A stretch of DNA of 64,000 nucleotides. Origin: Mesodorylaimus sp. YZB2_4 (taxonomy: Eukaryota > Nematoda > Enoplea > Dorylaimida > Dorylaimidae). The stretch lies in contig JASANH010001643.1 in assembly GCA_030248295.1 (NCBI GenBank), forward strand, positions 186,001 through 250,000. Reading direction: 5' to 3'. Shown here in pieces: positions 50,141-60,865 of this stretch; within the stretch, counting starts at the first letter, position 1, and every line of letters begins with the position of its first letter. Position numbers and translations under genes: made by a program. The notes under the pieces are model-generated. The model was not told the origin of the DNA and searched no databases. It worked only from the letters and a program-made list of their open reading frames with translations.

Positions 50141-51418
50141 CTATCAACTCCTAAGTGTATCGATGTGATTTAAAGTACAGTCACTAAGTATGCATAACAT
50201 TGTCATTGTTTTCTGGAGCACAGACAAATAGCTGGCACCGCTAACAAGCGACTCGGAAGCGTGATCAAAAGATGATTCGTCATAATGGAAGGTAGATTAC
50301 ATGTGATCCAACGTTGTCACTGCTGAGTTGGCGTTATAGGCCTGATATCTAAGGATGTTACTGCTCAGATAAGGTTATTGCCATTTTCGAAGTACTAAAG
50401 TTCGAATCAACACTTCTTATCATTAAGCAACATCCACAGTCTCACGAGACAAGAGCATACCGAGTGATAAGGGACTATTTCGGGTTTATAGGGCACTTGG
50501 GTGAATGAACGTCACGAGTACCCGATGCACCTCTGAACTCGAATCCCCTCTGACGCGCAATACACACCCATGTTTACGCAGTACATAGGTACATGATGCA
50601 TAACTTAGGCCGACATAGCTATGCGGAGATGATCCTGTATCGCAAAGGTCGACTTATCAAAGATCACGCGTTCGATAGGAAAGAATTGCCACTGCACAGT
50701 TATCACCGTAACTGTGCGCAAAAGAAAATCAAAAGATAAGTGCTGCGCCTTCCATCAGTGCAACGTACACGTAAACTTCTTATCATCATAAAACAAGGCT
50801 CGTGATGCAATAAGGCCTTTGGTAAATTTTGTTTGCTTGTTGTGTCCCAAGATGATTCTACAAATACTTTTATTGGCTCGTACACCAACTTCTTTCCTTA
50901 TCACTATCCTAACGGCACAGACAAAAGCATCGGTCTTTATCAGCGTGTTTGGCTACGCAGGTGTCCTTGACATGCAGCCGTAAAATCTACGATGCTGCGG
51001 GGTCAGAAAATCACCACCTCATCGTCTGGCGGATAGGCAAGAGTGGTGAGTGGCCTCCATTGATAAGACCCTATTGCTTCATTTCTTATCACGAGCTGCT
51101 ATGAGATAAAAACTTACGACGGATACTTTGAAATTTGCTATGACACAAAAAGCTCATAAAAGGAAACATCGCCCTCAAACAACGATAACGTGGCAGCATT
51201 AAGCCTCCAAATGCGTCTGGTTTTGCCGTGTTCAGCAGTTTAAGCCGTAGCATCTCCTTCCTAGTCATACCTACTTAACTCCTTATCAGTCTCAAAGACA
51301 AGCGTGCCCTCGAGGTTACGTTTACAGTGTCTACAGTACGAGTATTTGCCTTTTGGGCAAACTGATAAGGAAAAGTGTTTGCGCAAATTATGTGTCATTC
51401 AAGGAAAACTAAAGATAA
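50141..51418. promoter_or_regulatory. Dense GATA-factor site cluster, candidate enhancer
   Basis: Sixteen WGATAR hexamers were read on both strands: 50141, 50367, 50418, 50465, 50654, 50700, 50734, 50780, 50898, 50937, 51061, 51086, 51104, 51283, 51363 and 51413 (start positions). Fifteen are AGATAA or TGATAA (or complements), where random sequence of this length would give about one or two. The segment has no gene. In nematodes TGATAA is the preferred site of endodermal GATA factors such as ELT-2/ELT-7. It could control the IRF2BP-like gene upstream or the next gene to the right; which one is not visible. Confidence 0.65.
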
Positions 51419-52374
51419 GGGAGGCGAATCCGTTTGGTATACATTACAGAAGGGGACTACAGCATGTTTAGGGATATCGCCATGTTAGAATTTGACCTCG
51501 TGTCATGTTTTTTTGTTATATTCTCTAAAGTTAAATTTATATTTTGTCTATCTATATACAGTGTTTATTCTCTCTTCCTCTGACGTAATCATAAAGATTG
51601 CTTGGTAGAATAAATATATGGATTGGGCTTGATGAGCCTGAGTGACATGGCTTTTTGTAATTGGTATATTGTATAGTCCTTCACACAGGTGTGATGTCGA
51701 TTCAGTGCTGCATTTTGTAAAAGATACTGTACGGATGCATACTGTACAAGGTGAGGACTTTAGTCATTGACTTGGCTTGACTTGAGTCAATTCATGTTCA
51801 CGTAGCTTGTTGACTCACTTCACAAGCAGCCTTTGAACATACGAAAAGGGTATGTGCTCGTGCGTCGACTGGTCTCTCGAAGGCACGTATAATATCAGGC
51901 TCATATTCAAATTTTACTGCATTACCAGAGGCAGATACATGGTGAAGGGACACACCGTGCACAAAATGCTTTGCCCATACGCGGGTCGAACTCTTCCTGG
52001 TTAGCCACGACTACGCCAAGTTGCCACCTTGAAGTGATTCATGTTATGTTAGTGTTTTACCACATCGCCAAGCGCAGGTATGCATACAGTACATGGATGT
52101 TGTGCGGCTTGCATTGTGTCAAGATGGTAGCTGAGTCAGGGCCGTGATCCAAATGCACCTGTAGCTTTTATACACAACCATGGACAAAATTACTCGGCAG
52201 GAAAAGATTTCTGAAAGATTTAGTCACTTACAAGGTCATAAATTGCGACGCTGTCCCCTCAATGGTCAGGGCAAGCTCCTTTAATGAACATGACGGGCAT
52301 AGCTGGAGAGGATACAGGAAGCAATTTTAGAAACGCCAGTCAAACTCGGCATCCCGATTGCCACAAGTACAATA
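51419..52374. other. Intergenic
   Basis: 0.95 kb, AT-rich at its left end (51520-51620), with no gene or repeat I can support. Confidence 0.4.
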
Positions 52375-53903
52375 GGGGCCATCCATAAAGGTCGACCGCA
52401 CAAAATCTCGATTTTTTGACCCCCCCTGACCGCATGCCGACCACTTATCGCGGACCCCCCCCCCCCCCCCCTCAAAAATGGTCGACCACTTCAGCCACCC
52501 CCCTTCCAAACGCAGTTTTGTGAAATGTTTCGTCTTATGCTTTCTCGAGCTCGACAAGATGCCATCTCCTTCGAAAACAAATCGTTTTTGATTTATGGAG
52601 CGGATTTCTATTTTGTAAAAGCCTCCACAAACTTTTCCAACGTTTTTCCCCATATTTTTTAAAAGTTTTGCGGGTTGGGCCGCGCCGGCTCAGTTCTCTA
52701 CGGGACTTCCAATCATATTAGCTGGCAAGCAGTCATGATATGATAAGCGCGGCTGTGAGGGATAGGTTGGGATCCCAATCCTCATCCTGACATTGAGGCA
52801 TCGGGATTCTGCTAATAATTATGATATGCATAAGCATGGCAGGTACTCTCTGATCCATCATATCTGGCATGAAGCAGTAGCGATGAAGAGGCAACAGCAA
52901 CATCGGCTCAAATCGACAATGATAGCAACACTGACTTTACTGCGCCGAGGCTGACCTTGCTGGACGCGTATCGAAACTGCGAATGTACCGTATTTCCTCT
53001 AAATCCTCGCCCCCTCTGGTTATTCTTCCCCGTCTGGGACCCATTTGAAAAAATTTCTCCCGCGGGGAGAATTTCGAGAAAATACGGTACTCAAAAATTT
53101 CAGCTTATTTATAATGACTGAAACTCGACCTGATAAAAAACCTGGATGACTAAAATGTGCTATAGTCTGGAAAATAGACTCATCTCCTTCGTGCGTGCAA
53201 ACTGTTCGACCACAACAAAAAATCCCGATCCCGATCGGGCTTGCCCTGATCTCGATCCTGGAAAAAGGTGATACCGACCTATCCCCAGAGGTGACCAGCT
53301 CTCATGGCAGGCTCCCTGTGTCTTCACTAGCAGCACCTCAACACGGGGGCATACTGGGTGAGAAGGGGCTTGGGCTTATCGTTAGCTTAGGGACCATCTC
53401 GACTAGTGTTTGAAGACAGTTTCCCAATTCTCTACTCCTTGGGTGGGCGTCCGCCGCTTGACAGTAACGTGGTATCGCCTGGAGCCAGGTGTCCGAAGCC
53501 AACGACAAGCTACTAAACTGTCGTCCTCCGTCAGAATAGAACCTCGGCCTCCCAGTCAGGGTTGCGGGCCACAAAAGGCGGATCAACGCCTAAATCAGCT
53601 GAGCCATCGCCTCCCAATTTTTCCCTTTCGGATCAGATGCCATTCCAGTTGGGAATAAGAGTCCTGATGAACCCGAAAGTGCATTATCGAGAATAAATGA
53701 CCAAAGAGAAGAGAAGACAGAGAATTTTGAAGTTTTGAACGCGCACTACTAGCGAAGATAAAAAATTGTTTTTTTGTCGTCAAAAGTCTAAAAATTTGCT
53801 GCGGTCGACCATTGGCCGCTACCCCTCCCCCTCCCCCGACCGCAGCTGACCACTTTTTGCCGACCCCCCCCCAAGGCTGAGGTCGACCTTTATGGATGGC
53901 CCC
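52375..53903. mobile_element. 1.5-kb terminal-inverted-repeat element
   Basis: The left end begins GGGGCCATCCATAAAGGTCG. The right end is its exact reverse complement over at least 23 bases (52375-52397 against 53881-53903). Both ends continue with similar 'gaccgc...ctgaccact...gacccccc' sequence facing inward, including a 17-base C run at 52455-52471. The bases ATA flank both ends and may be a 3-base target duplication. No transposase frame is present, so the element is non-autonomous. The superfamily is not named here because I cannot verify it. A tRNA-derived SINE lies inside. Confidence 0.85.
53531..53614 (-). repeat. tRNA-derived SINE head
   Basis: On the minus strand GCGATGGCTCAGCTGATTTA is an A-box region of tRNA type. 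The sequence GAGGTTCTATTCTGA lies about 45 bases downstream and is a B-box match. Together they make a pol III internal promoter. The body continues with cggaggacgacag. It is nested in the inverted-repeat element, so it inserted after that element did, or was carried by it. Confidence 0.65.
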
Positions 53904-54248
53904 ATATATTAGAGGTTGCATTTAAACGACTTCAAAATAAAGAGAAATTGAATCGATCCTTTTGAGGAAAGAAATCTCTCACAGCCCAAAAAAAGAATGT
54001 GAAACAGTCTTATTTTGAAACTGCAATCGATTCGACCCCTCCAATAAATCTCACAGTTTCTCACTCTGGCACAGACCGAATGGCTGAGGCGCGTTTGAAT
54101 ATGCAGTGGGCAGGAGCAAAGTGTCTGCAGCAACTGCGAACTGCAGCAACTGCGAGCAACGCTCGTTGGATCGTCTTCCTCCATCCATCCATCCCCCAAA
54201 TCGGTACCAGTCGTATGTACAGCGTTGACCAGCAGCACCCTGATTACC

Positions 54249-55921
54249 ATGGATCCGTCTACATCGACTCCGATTTCGATCGCGCAGGATCGAATGTTTG
54301 ATAAGATAATCTGCGCACCCACTGCTTTTTTTAAAAGTCAGCAAAGAGGTGACACTGACTTGACGGAGCTCGAAAAACGTTCCATCTGTTCCAAGCTCTA
54401 CGCCCAGGACCCGTTACAGTTCTTATCTCGTTATCACCAATATCTCGAGTCCGATGACATTCCTTGTTTCGAGGGTCTGCTATCGGGCGATAAGGAAGAT
54501 GCGAATTATGAACTTGATTATTATCTCGAAGAAATGGCCAGACGGAAATCAAGTGCGAGGATGGACAGTCATGCGGACCCGGTGGCCAAGAATCGTCGAT
54601 ATGCCGCATTGAAACAGTTGATAGCGGGTGGGGAGTACTTCAGTGATTATGAGATGCGAGAACGGGACCCCCTTCTGTACGATCAGATGGTCGGACAGTA
54701 TCAAACAGAGAGTGAACAGCAAAATGCATTTCACTCTGGCGATCGGCAATCAACGACCCTCAGTTCTGTTTTGTTGGAAATGTACGATGCTAAAGAGGTG
54801 AGACAAAGAGTGTGCGGGATGGGCAGGACTCTCATCAGGTCACTGAAACTTATTCTCTCATTACTCTGAATGCTGTGCCTTTGAATAGGGGTACTGGGAC
54901 AAGCCAGTGGATGGCCCTCACCACAGAGCTTGACGACCCCACGCAGTCCTCGACCCCTCACCACACACAAGGACCGTTTGGACTCACAACTTGGGGAGCA
55001 GCCGCCCGGTGTTTGCCCTAACGTAGGCTCGGATGGTGTCCTCGGCTTGAATTGCATAGCAATGCAATGCAGACCAGGAGCTCAATACCAGTTACCGCCC
55101 GATCCCTGCAAACCAAACCGTGGCCTCGTGTCTGGCCCCGACCTAGGAAAGGCAGGGCAGTTTCCTGAACCAATGCACTGATAGGTGCAGATAGGGTATC
55201 CATGCCTGTCACACCTTTGCCGACCAATGCCACAACATTTTCAGATTCAGATCTCTAACAAGATTCAAATGGTTACAAAACGAATATACAATAGGTTTGT
55301 AAAAAAGGGTGTGCGGAAATGCCATAAGATTCATCTTGTCCAAATCAATCATTTTAATCTTCTGATTTGCAGCTCTCGAAACGTCGATATGTTCAAATGA
55401 TGCAAGAAGCATCGTCCGGTCATCAGCCACAAGAAAGAATGGAGAATGAAAGCGATGAAGAAAGCGAGCTGGAGGACGACGATGAAGGCAGCTCGAGTTC
55501 TGCTACCGGTCATCGGCAGCAGCAGTCCGTATCAAAAGCGGAAAAACAAGACTTGCGGGATGAATTCATTCGCGAGATGCAAGAACGATTTTTGGATGGA
55601 CGGGACACCAATTTCGACTACAGGTGCGTTGGAAGTCAATCTGTAGGCTTTAAACGAGAATAGCGTTTTTGGCCGACTGCATGCAGTTTGATGCTGGTCC
55701 TGGTGGCCGAGCAAAGACCTATATCTTGACAGTCTTCATACCTCGATTGACTTTGTTTTATGGTTTTCTGCCGTATTCTCCCTTCATTCTTCTTCTGTAT
55801 CTGTAGGACTGTAGACGAGAATCCGGCGTACGATTTAGTTGATATACAAGCACGTGACGAAGAAGACAAATACTTCGATGCGGAAGAGCCAGAAGATTGC
55901 TGCGACCAAGATGAAAAATGA
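54249..55921 (+). CDS. CCDC97: CCDC97-like protein
   Basis: Three exons: 54249-54797, 55373-55623 and 55807-55921, giving 304 residues from [17 protein letters not shown]. The N-terminal helical part ([20 protein letters not shown]) and '[20 protein letters not shown]' with '[20 protein letters not shown]' match the CCDC97 conserved core. An acidic stretch ([14 protein letters not shown]) precedes '[20 protein letters not shown]' and the conserved acidic C-terminus '[20 protein letters not shown]', ending EEPEDCC. CCDC97 is a small nuclear protein reported in U2 snRNP/SF3B-containing assemblies; a splicing role is family knowledge only. The start is the first ATG of the frame. The 575-base intron 1 contains a dispersed repeat (about 55100-55205). 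Confidence 0.93.
55100..55205 (-). repeat. Dispersed repeat inside CCDC97 intron 1
   Basis: The reverse complement reads tatctgcacctatcagtgca, then ttggttcagg, then a gap, then gggccagacacgaggcc. This matches 60695-60775 on the plus strand (tatctgcacctatcaaagca, then ctggttcagg ... ggggcagacacaagacc). It is an old, diverged family. Confidence 0.6.
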
Positions 55922-56720
55922 CATTTTTCGAAGCAAATCTCGCCCATATATATTGATAGTGTAGTTCTACTGTCCGTGGAATATACGCCAATACGCCAAT
56001 GGTCAATATAAAAAATTTGACCCCATCGCAGTGAAACCTACATTATCTTATAACAAGGACATTCGATCAGGGTAATGCTTCAAATGTTTTGGACTCCACT
56101 CATTTGAGCGGGGTCTGTTTTACCTACCTACAGCGTAGCCAGCCAGCAGTCATGCCTGCGAGGTTGTGTGGGGCCGGCGGCTCGGCAGTTTCCCCCTGTA
56201 TCTCCACTCTCTGGAGTATTGTCACATCATTCCCAAGCACCAGCTTCCTCCCACAATGGCAGGCTGGCCTGTGAACCCCGTTGGTGTTCGAAAGCCAGAC
56301 GGTATATTTTTTGGCTTTAGTCCCTCTACTGGAGTACCGAATGATTTACCCGCAGCCTTGCGAGCACGATCAGCTAGGGTTTATGGTTTACAAGCCGACC
56401 TGTCGGGATTGGACTCGTACGAGGCCAGACGCTCGATACCAAGCAAAACGTGTCGACGAAGGCAGAATCGCCACCACCGCACTCGGTCAGTTGCTTCTGT
56501 CAAACTAATATTTTTGGCAATCAGTGGTACATCCTTTGTGCTACAGTATTCTTCGATGGTTAGTGTTTATTGCTGGTTAGCTGGCAGCTCGCTGCAGAAG
56601 CAGCACATTATTCAAGCACCTGCGTAAGAGCTAGCCCTTCACAGTATTTTTACTCCACATGCACTACCCTTCATAGAATTCCATATTCACTCTTGCACTA
56701 CACACCAGGGACAAATAAGG
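55922..56720. other. Between convergent CCDC97 and 7TM genes
   Basis: 800 bases between convergent 3' ends, presumably both 3' UTRs plus spacer. Plus-strand frames of up to 153 codons (56166-56627) have no motif. Confidence 0.4.
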
Positions 56721-57809
56721 TCAGACTCCGGATACGGCTCTATTAGGTGCTCTGTGTTCATAGCTGGAGCTATTCTCGGCGCTACTATTGATAGCTGGCA
56801 TACGCCTATACTTTTTGTTGATCCTACCACTCATTTGTCTGCCGGACACTGTCAATGTTTCGAAGGTCCCGTTTTGATTGAAATACAGTCTTGTACGTAT
56901 GCATTGACACCACAACATGTGCCGACGTAATTTGCGATCAAATGCTAAGTAGACGAAAGGTGGCATTCCATAATAGAGACATTCCACTGTGCGTATATAT
57001 ACGAAATCGACGCGCATGTAATCGACGATGTGAAAGGCGACCAGGAGGACAACGATGATGGCACTAGCAGCCGTCAATTTGATTTCATTCATCAATGCCA
57101 TTCGATTGGCCACGGACTGCAGTTTTCGGCGAACAAAACACAATGTGGCCATGTAACAACAGGCAATATAAATCAACAGCATAGCTGAAACCAGAGCATC
57201 CACCCATTCCCATACATTGGAGAATTGGTCATCGGAATCGACGAACCGATCGATTCCCTCGCTCAGATTATATGCCACTGGATGACTGCCAAATAAAGGA
57301 GCAAATAGAATACCACTTAGAGCGAAACAGGCGAAAAAACAAATAAATGTAGCCGTTGGTGTGAACAAAAGGAAATAGGATTCGTAGCACACAATGGCCA
57401 ACAACCTGTTGGTGGCAATGACCACTTGAAAATACATATTGGCAAACCAGGCCACCCAACTGCTGGCCGCAAATATAGCGTCCGCTCGCTCCATACCGAA
57501 TGGAGAATGTCCCAAGTAAGTATAGGCGAATACGTAGCAGTGCCATATTAGGTTATACACATTGCACAAACCAAGCCCAATAGCTAGTTCGTAAAATGGA
57601 TTAGTGAAATGCTTTCGCCACCAGACCAAGACGAATAATACCCAAGTGTACAATACAAGGGTTACGGGGATGAACCCGCAATGTAGTGCGTACAGATAAG
57701 GGGTCAAGGTAGACCCGTTTGAGACGTAAGTGTCCTCTTCCACTTCTTCGAAAAGCACATCAACTTCGTCACCTTCAGATGCGGGGTCCAGAGAATTCAT
57801 GCTTGCCAT
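56721..57809 (-). CDS. 7TM receptor, nematode chemoreceptor-like (Srx/Srsx-like)
   Basis: A single exon of 362 residues from the ATG at 57809; the frame is open about 20 codons further upstream to a possible acceptor. Seven hydrophobic helices are visible, for example LYALHCGFIPVTLVLYTWVL (TM1), FANMYFQVVIATNRLLAIV (TM3), TFICFFACFALSGILFAPLF (TM4), ALVSAMLLIYIACCYMATL (TM5) and ASAIIVVLLVAFHIVDYM (TM6). The NRLLAI after TM3 replaces DRY, as in Srx/Srsx-type receptors. A TM7 'YYGMPPFVYLAFDRKLR' in place of NPxxY precedes a basic cytosolic tail. The N-terminus is acidic with one N-glycosylation site (NGS). The ligand is unknown. Family naming is by memory and moderate in certainty; the seven-helix topology is firm. 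Confidence 0.8.
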   Translation of the reverse strand: MASMNSLDPASEGDEVDVLFEEVEEDTYVSNGSTLTPYLYALHCGFIPVTLVLYTWVLFVLVWWRKHFTNPFYELAIGLGLCNVYNLIWHCYVFAYTYLGHSPFGMERADAIFAASSWVAWFANMYFQVVIATNRLLAIVCYESYFLLFTPTATFICFFACFALSGILFAPLFGSHPVAYNLSEGIDRFVDSDDQFSNVWEWVDALVSAMLLIYIACCYMATLCFVRRKLQSVANRMALMNEIKLTAASAIIVVLLVAFHIVDYMRVDFVYIRTVECLYYGMPPFVYLAFDRKLRRHMLWCQCIRTRLYFNQNGTFETLTVSGRQMSGRINKKYRRMPAINSSAENSSSYEHRAPNRAVSGV

Positions 57810-58871
57810 TTGATCTCTCCGCCTTGAGCTTGTCAAACTTTGATCTTTCAGTCGTAAATCATTGCTCAAGCCATCTTTCTCCTAAGGCTAATTAGGGCTA
57901 CGAAAAGACCAGCTCTGAAGCATGATAGCGGGCCCGATCGATAGGCTACTTTGAGACTGAGCTAGCGTCACGATGATTCGCTCAGCGAACTGGCTCCAAT
58001 GTATGGTAAAAGGTGTAACTGGTTTGCGAGGGAGCCGTGGCTGGTCTTGCCTATGTATTATGTTAGCTTGAAGACGATGGGGAGTGGAGAAACAGTAGGA
58101 TTCTATTTTTCCGCGGTCTGTCTACACCTAGCTGGATAATCTCGCGGACGCCTGCGCAAGCATACGACTCTCAAGACGACAGCAGGCGGTTCAAACTGCT
58201 GCATTTTCTTCCTCTTTCCTTCAAACAAGCTAATGCCGGCATTGGCGCTCATCGTTTTACGAACAGGCCCAAATGACGTCAAGCTCCCCGAAAGCTGGTG
58301 TAATAACACAAACGTTTCCATCCAACGCCTGAAGCGACGTCATAGCAGAAGGGCGCAAATTACGAATAGCGATCGCCTCGACTGGAATATTTCGTTAGGT
58401 CGGCTGTAAAAAATTCTCAAACTCAGCAGCTGTCACACTACCAGCTGTGCACACATGAGCCAGATGGAAGAAGGAGGTCCTCGCTACAAGTGTGCGAAAC
58501 TAGAAAGCTACAGCGACGGCAGCCATGCCATATGTACACTCGCCTTGACTAATACAGATCACTTCCACAGCACACTCAATCATTTGTTTGAGACTGATGG
58601 GGTGCACCCCATACAACTTGATTTAACGCTTTGTGATACGTCGCAGAAGCTGGTGCAAGCTCATGCTTCTAAAAGATAAGCAGGCGCTATAACTGTCACA
58701 TCGGCAGGTTGAGGGATGGCTCTTTGGTGGGTCTCTTTTAGGCACATTACACTTCATGTCTCCATTACAATTCGCGTACGGTACCCAGCCTGTGAAAGAT
58801 GCTTGTTGTCCTCATTGTCGTCCTCGTCGTCGTGAGGGGCAGTCGGCCGGTGCTCGTTGACTCAGTTCGAG
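57810..58871. other. Divergent promoter region of 7TM and kinase genes
   Basis: 1.06 kb between the 5' ends of the minus-strand receptor and the plus-strand kinase, so it should hold both promoters. A plus-strand frame of 74 codons (58455-58679) has no motif and is not called. Confidence 0.4.
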
Positions 58872-60398
58872 ATGTCGTCGTCGGGAAGCGGACGGGTAAG
58901 TCAGAGGCCCCAATGGTGCCATATTCTGGAAAGATGCTTTTCAGAAAGCGAAACTAGACTTCAAAAAGCTCTACTACCCAAACCTGCATCGCGAGTTCGT
59001 TCCGCAATTGCTAAAAACCCATGGCGATTTCCTTCTGCGTCGCGGCGTGGGGGTCGGTGCTCGTGTTCTCAGCGTCAACTGCGAGAAAAAGATACAACAC
59101 TACAAGTTCGGTGTGAATGACAAGGTAAGGCGGCGTCGGTGAGGATAAGGGGAGCGAGTCTTCAAGCCTGACGAAGAGGTCCTTTTGTTCGATATAATTG
59201 ATAGACCGTCTAATTTCAGGCCCTTCGCCATCGAATCTCAGCAGTTCGCGTCGTTGGAAGCTCTGGTCAACCACTACTACGAGTCGGGACAAACGTTGGC
59301 GGTGAAATTGCCAGCGAAGTTGCTGACGCCCATCTACAACACCTTCCAGATGATCGACGGGGCTCGAGTGAACTTCAAACAGGAACTGGGCAAGGTAAGT
59401 GCTGGCTGCCTTCGACCACCAGCAAGCTGAATGGATTCGATTTAGGGCAACTTCGGGGAAGTATGGAAGGCCGAACTGCTGCCAGAACGCGAGATCGTCG
59501 CCATCAAGATCCTGAGCGGTGCCGCCAGCGATAAAGACAAAGCCGAGTGCATGGCCGAAGCCAAGTTGATGACGCTGCTAGACCATGAGAACGTCGTCCG
59601 ACTGAAGGGCCTCAGCTTCTGGTCGCAGAATCCGGGCGAGGTGCCACGCCTGCTGATCATCCTGGAGTTCTGCAACTGTGAGTCAACTGCCATTTCTCAC
59701 TGATTAGGCTTTACTCTGGTTTTTTGTAGACGGATCGTTGGACAAGTTGCTCGAGAAGAACATGCTGGAAGAGCGAGGGTGCGTCAGGTCGTTGCTGGAC
59801 TCGGCGAGGGGAATCGAGTACCTTCACAAACACGACATCATCCACAGGTAATCCCGCCCCAGGGTGCTCGACGAAGGGTACTCACTCGGTCTTTCAGGGA
59901 CATTGCGAGTCGGAACTGCCTGGTGACGAAGACGGACCGCAAGTTCATTGTCAAGATCGGCGACTTCGGTCTCTCGCGCTTGGCTCCCGATCACTACGAA
60001 CTGGCCACGAAGCGTCGCCTGCCAGTCTACAGCACGGCACCAGATGCGTTGGAGGTGCGCGAGTGGACGTCGGCGTCGGACGTGTGGAGCTTCGGGATCC
60101 TCATGCACTAGGTGAGTGATTCACTTTTTTTCTTTGGTGCAGGAAATGAACTTCTTCCTTTCAGGTGTACAACACGGGCAAGAATCCGTACGAAGCGCAG
60201 TACCTCGGACTGGGGACGAAGTTGAAAGAAGTGCTGTAGCAGCTGAAGAGCGGTTTCCGTCTGCCGTTGCCGGCGACCATGCCGAAGGAGCTGGGGCAAT
60301 TGGCCACCCGATGCTTGCTGAAAGCCCCCGAACGTCCGACCATGAGCGAGGTGGTCGTCGTCATCAAGAACTACCACGCCGGAATGAGCCTGCCGTGA
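58872..60398 (+). pseudogene. SH2-tyrosine kinase (Fer/Fes-like) with two in-frame TAG codons
   Basis: Seven exons with matching phases: 58872-58895, 58945-59138, 59220-59394, 59446-59677, 59730-59847, 59898-60111 and 60165-60398. The SH2 domain (about residues 17-110) keeps the phosphotyrosine arginine in GDFLLRR. The kinase domain keeps the Gly loop (GKGNFGEVW), VAIK lysine, alpha-C glutamate, HRDIASRNCL, GDFGLSR, an activation-loop tyrosine and ERPTM. APD replaces APE. In-frame TAG codons at 60109-60111 (just before a donor, where family members have glutamate) and 60237-60239 would remove the C-lobe. Nothing else is broken. Nematodes have many such short SH2 kinases, several acting in sperm. 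Either a very recent pseudogene, sequencing or assembly errors, or TAG readthrough. Confidence 0.8.
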
Positions 60399-60694
60399 AG
60401 ACGTCGATGTGATGATGCTGACGAGTGTGACCTTCTGAAGTGTGCTCTTGAGCTACGTCTGATTCCGACTCGTGTGGAGTAAAAAATCAAAGCCTGACAG
60501 ATCAGTAAAAACATTGCGTCTGCTCGAGACATCCGGAATCACATACTCCGCTGAAAAATTCCGACTGAGTGTTGCTTCACACAGGCTTTGACGTCCTGTG
60601 GTAGAATTTCTGCAATTACGAGCATGTGTACAATGAATTTATGGATGACCACTGCGGGACAGTTCGCCACTGCCGCACACGCCTGTTATAGGCG

Positions 60695-60775
60695 CGATAT
60701 CTTATCTGCACCTATCAAAGCACTGGTTCAGGTAACCGGCCAGCCTGGGTCAGGGGCAGACACAAGACCGAGAGC
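60695..60775 (+). repeat. Dispersed repeat, second copy
   Basis: Matches the reverse complement of 55100-55205 over tatctgcacctatcaaagca, ctggttcagg and ggggcagacacaagacc. The divergence is substantial. Confidence 0.6.
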
Positions 60776-60834
60776 AACTTGAGGCCGAGTGATTGTTTTG
60801 CTTAGATAGAGCTATCGGCCGTCGGCCGTTGGCG

Positions 60835-60865
60835 AACGTGCAGTTCAGACTAGGAACTGCACGTT
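60835..60865. repeat. Perfect 12-base hairpin
   Basis: AACGTGCAGTTC at 60835-60846 and GAACTGCACGTT at 60854-60865 are perfect complements with a 7-base loop. Its function is unknown. It is far shorter than a microRNA precursor stem and lacks a T run after it. Confidence 0.75.

Noticed and set aside
52455-52471. 17-base C run as a feature in its own right
   Set aside because: It is a subterminal part of the inverted-repeat element and a likely length-error site.
58455-58679. 74-codon plus-strand frame upstream of the kinase
   Set aside because: Short, no motif, sits in a promoter region.
59095-59140. Frameshift between SH2 exons 2 and 3 of the kinase
   Set aside because: Using the donor at 59139 (TCG|GTGAGG) instead of the one at 59125 restores the frame, so only the two TAG codons remain as defects.
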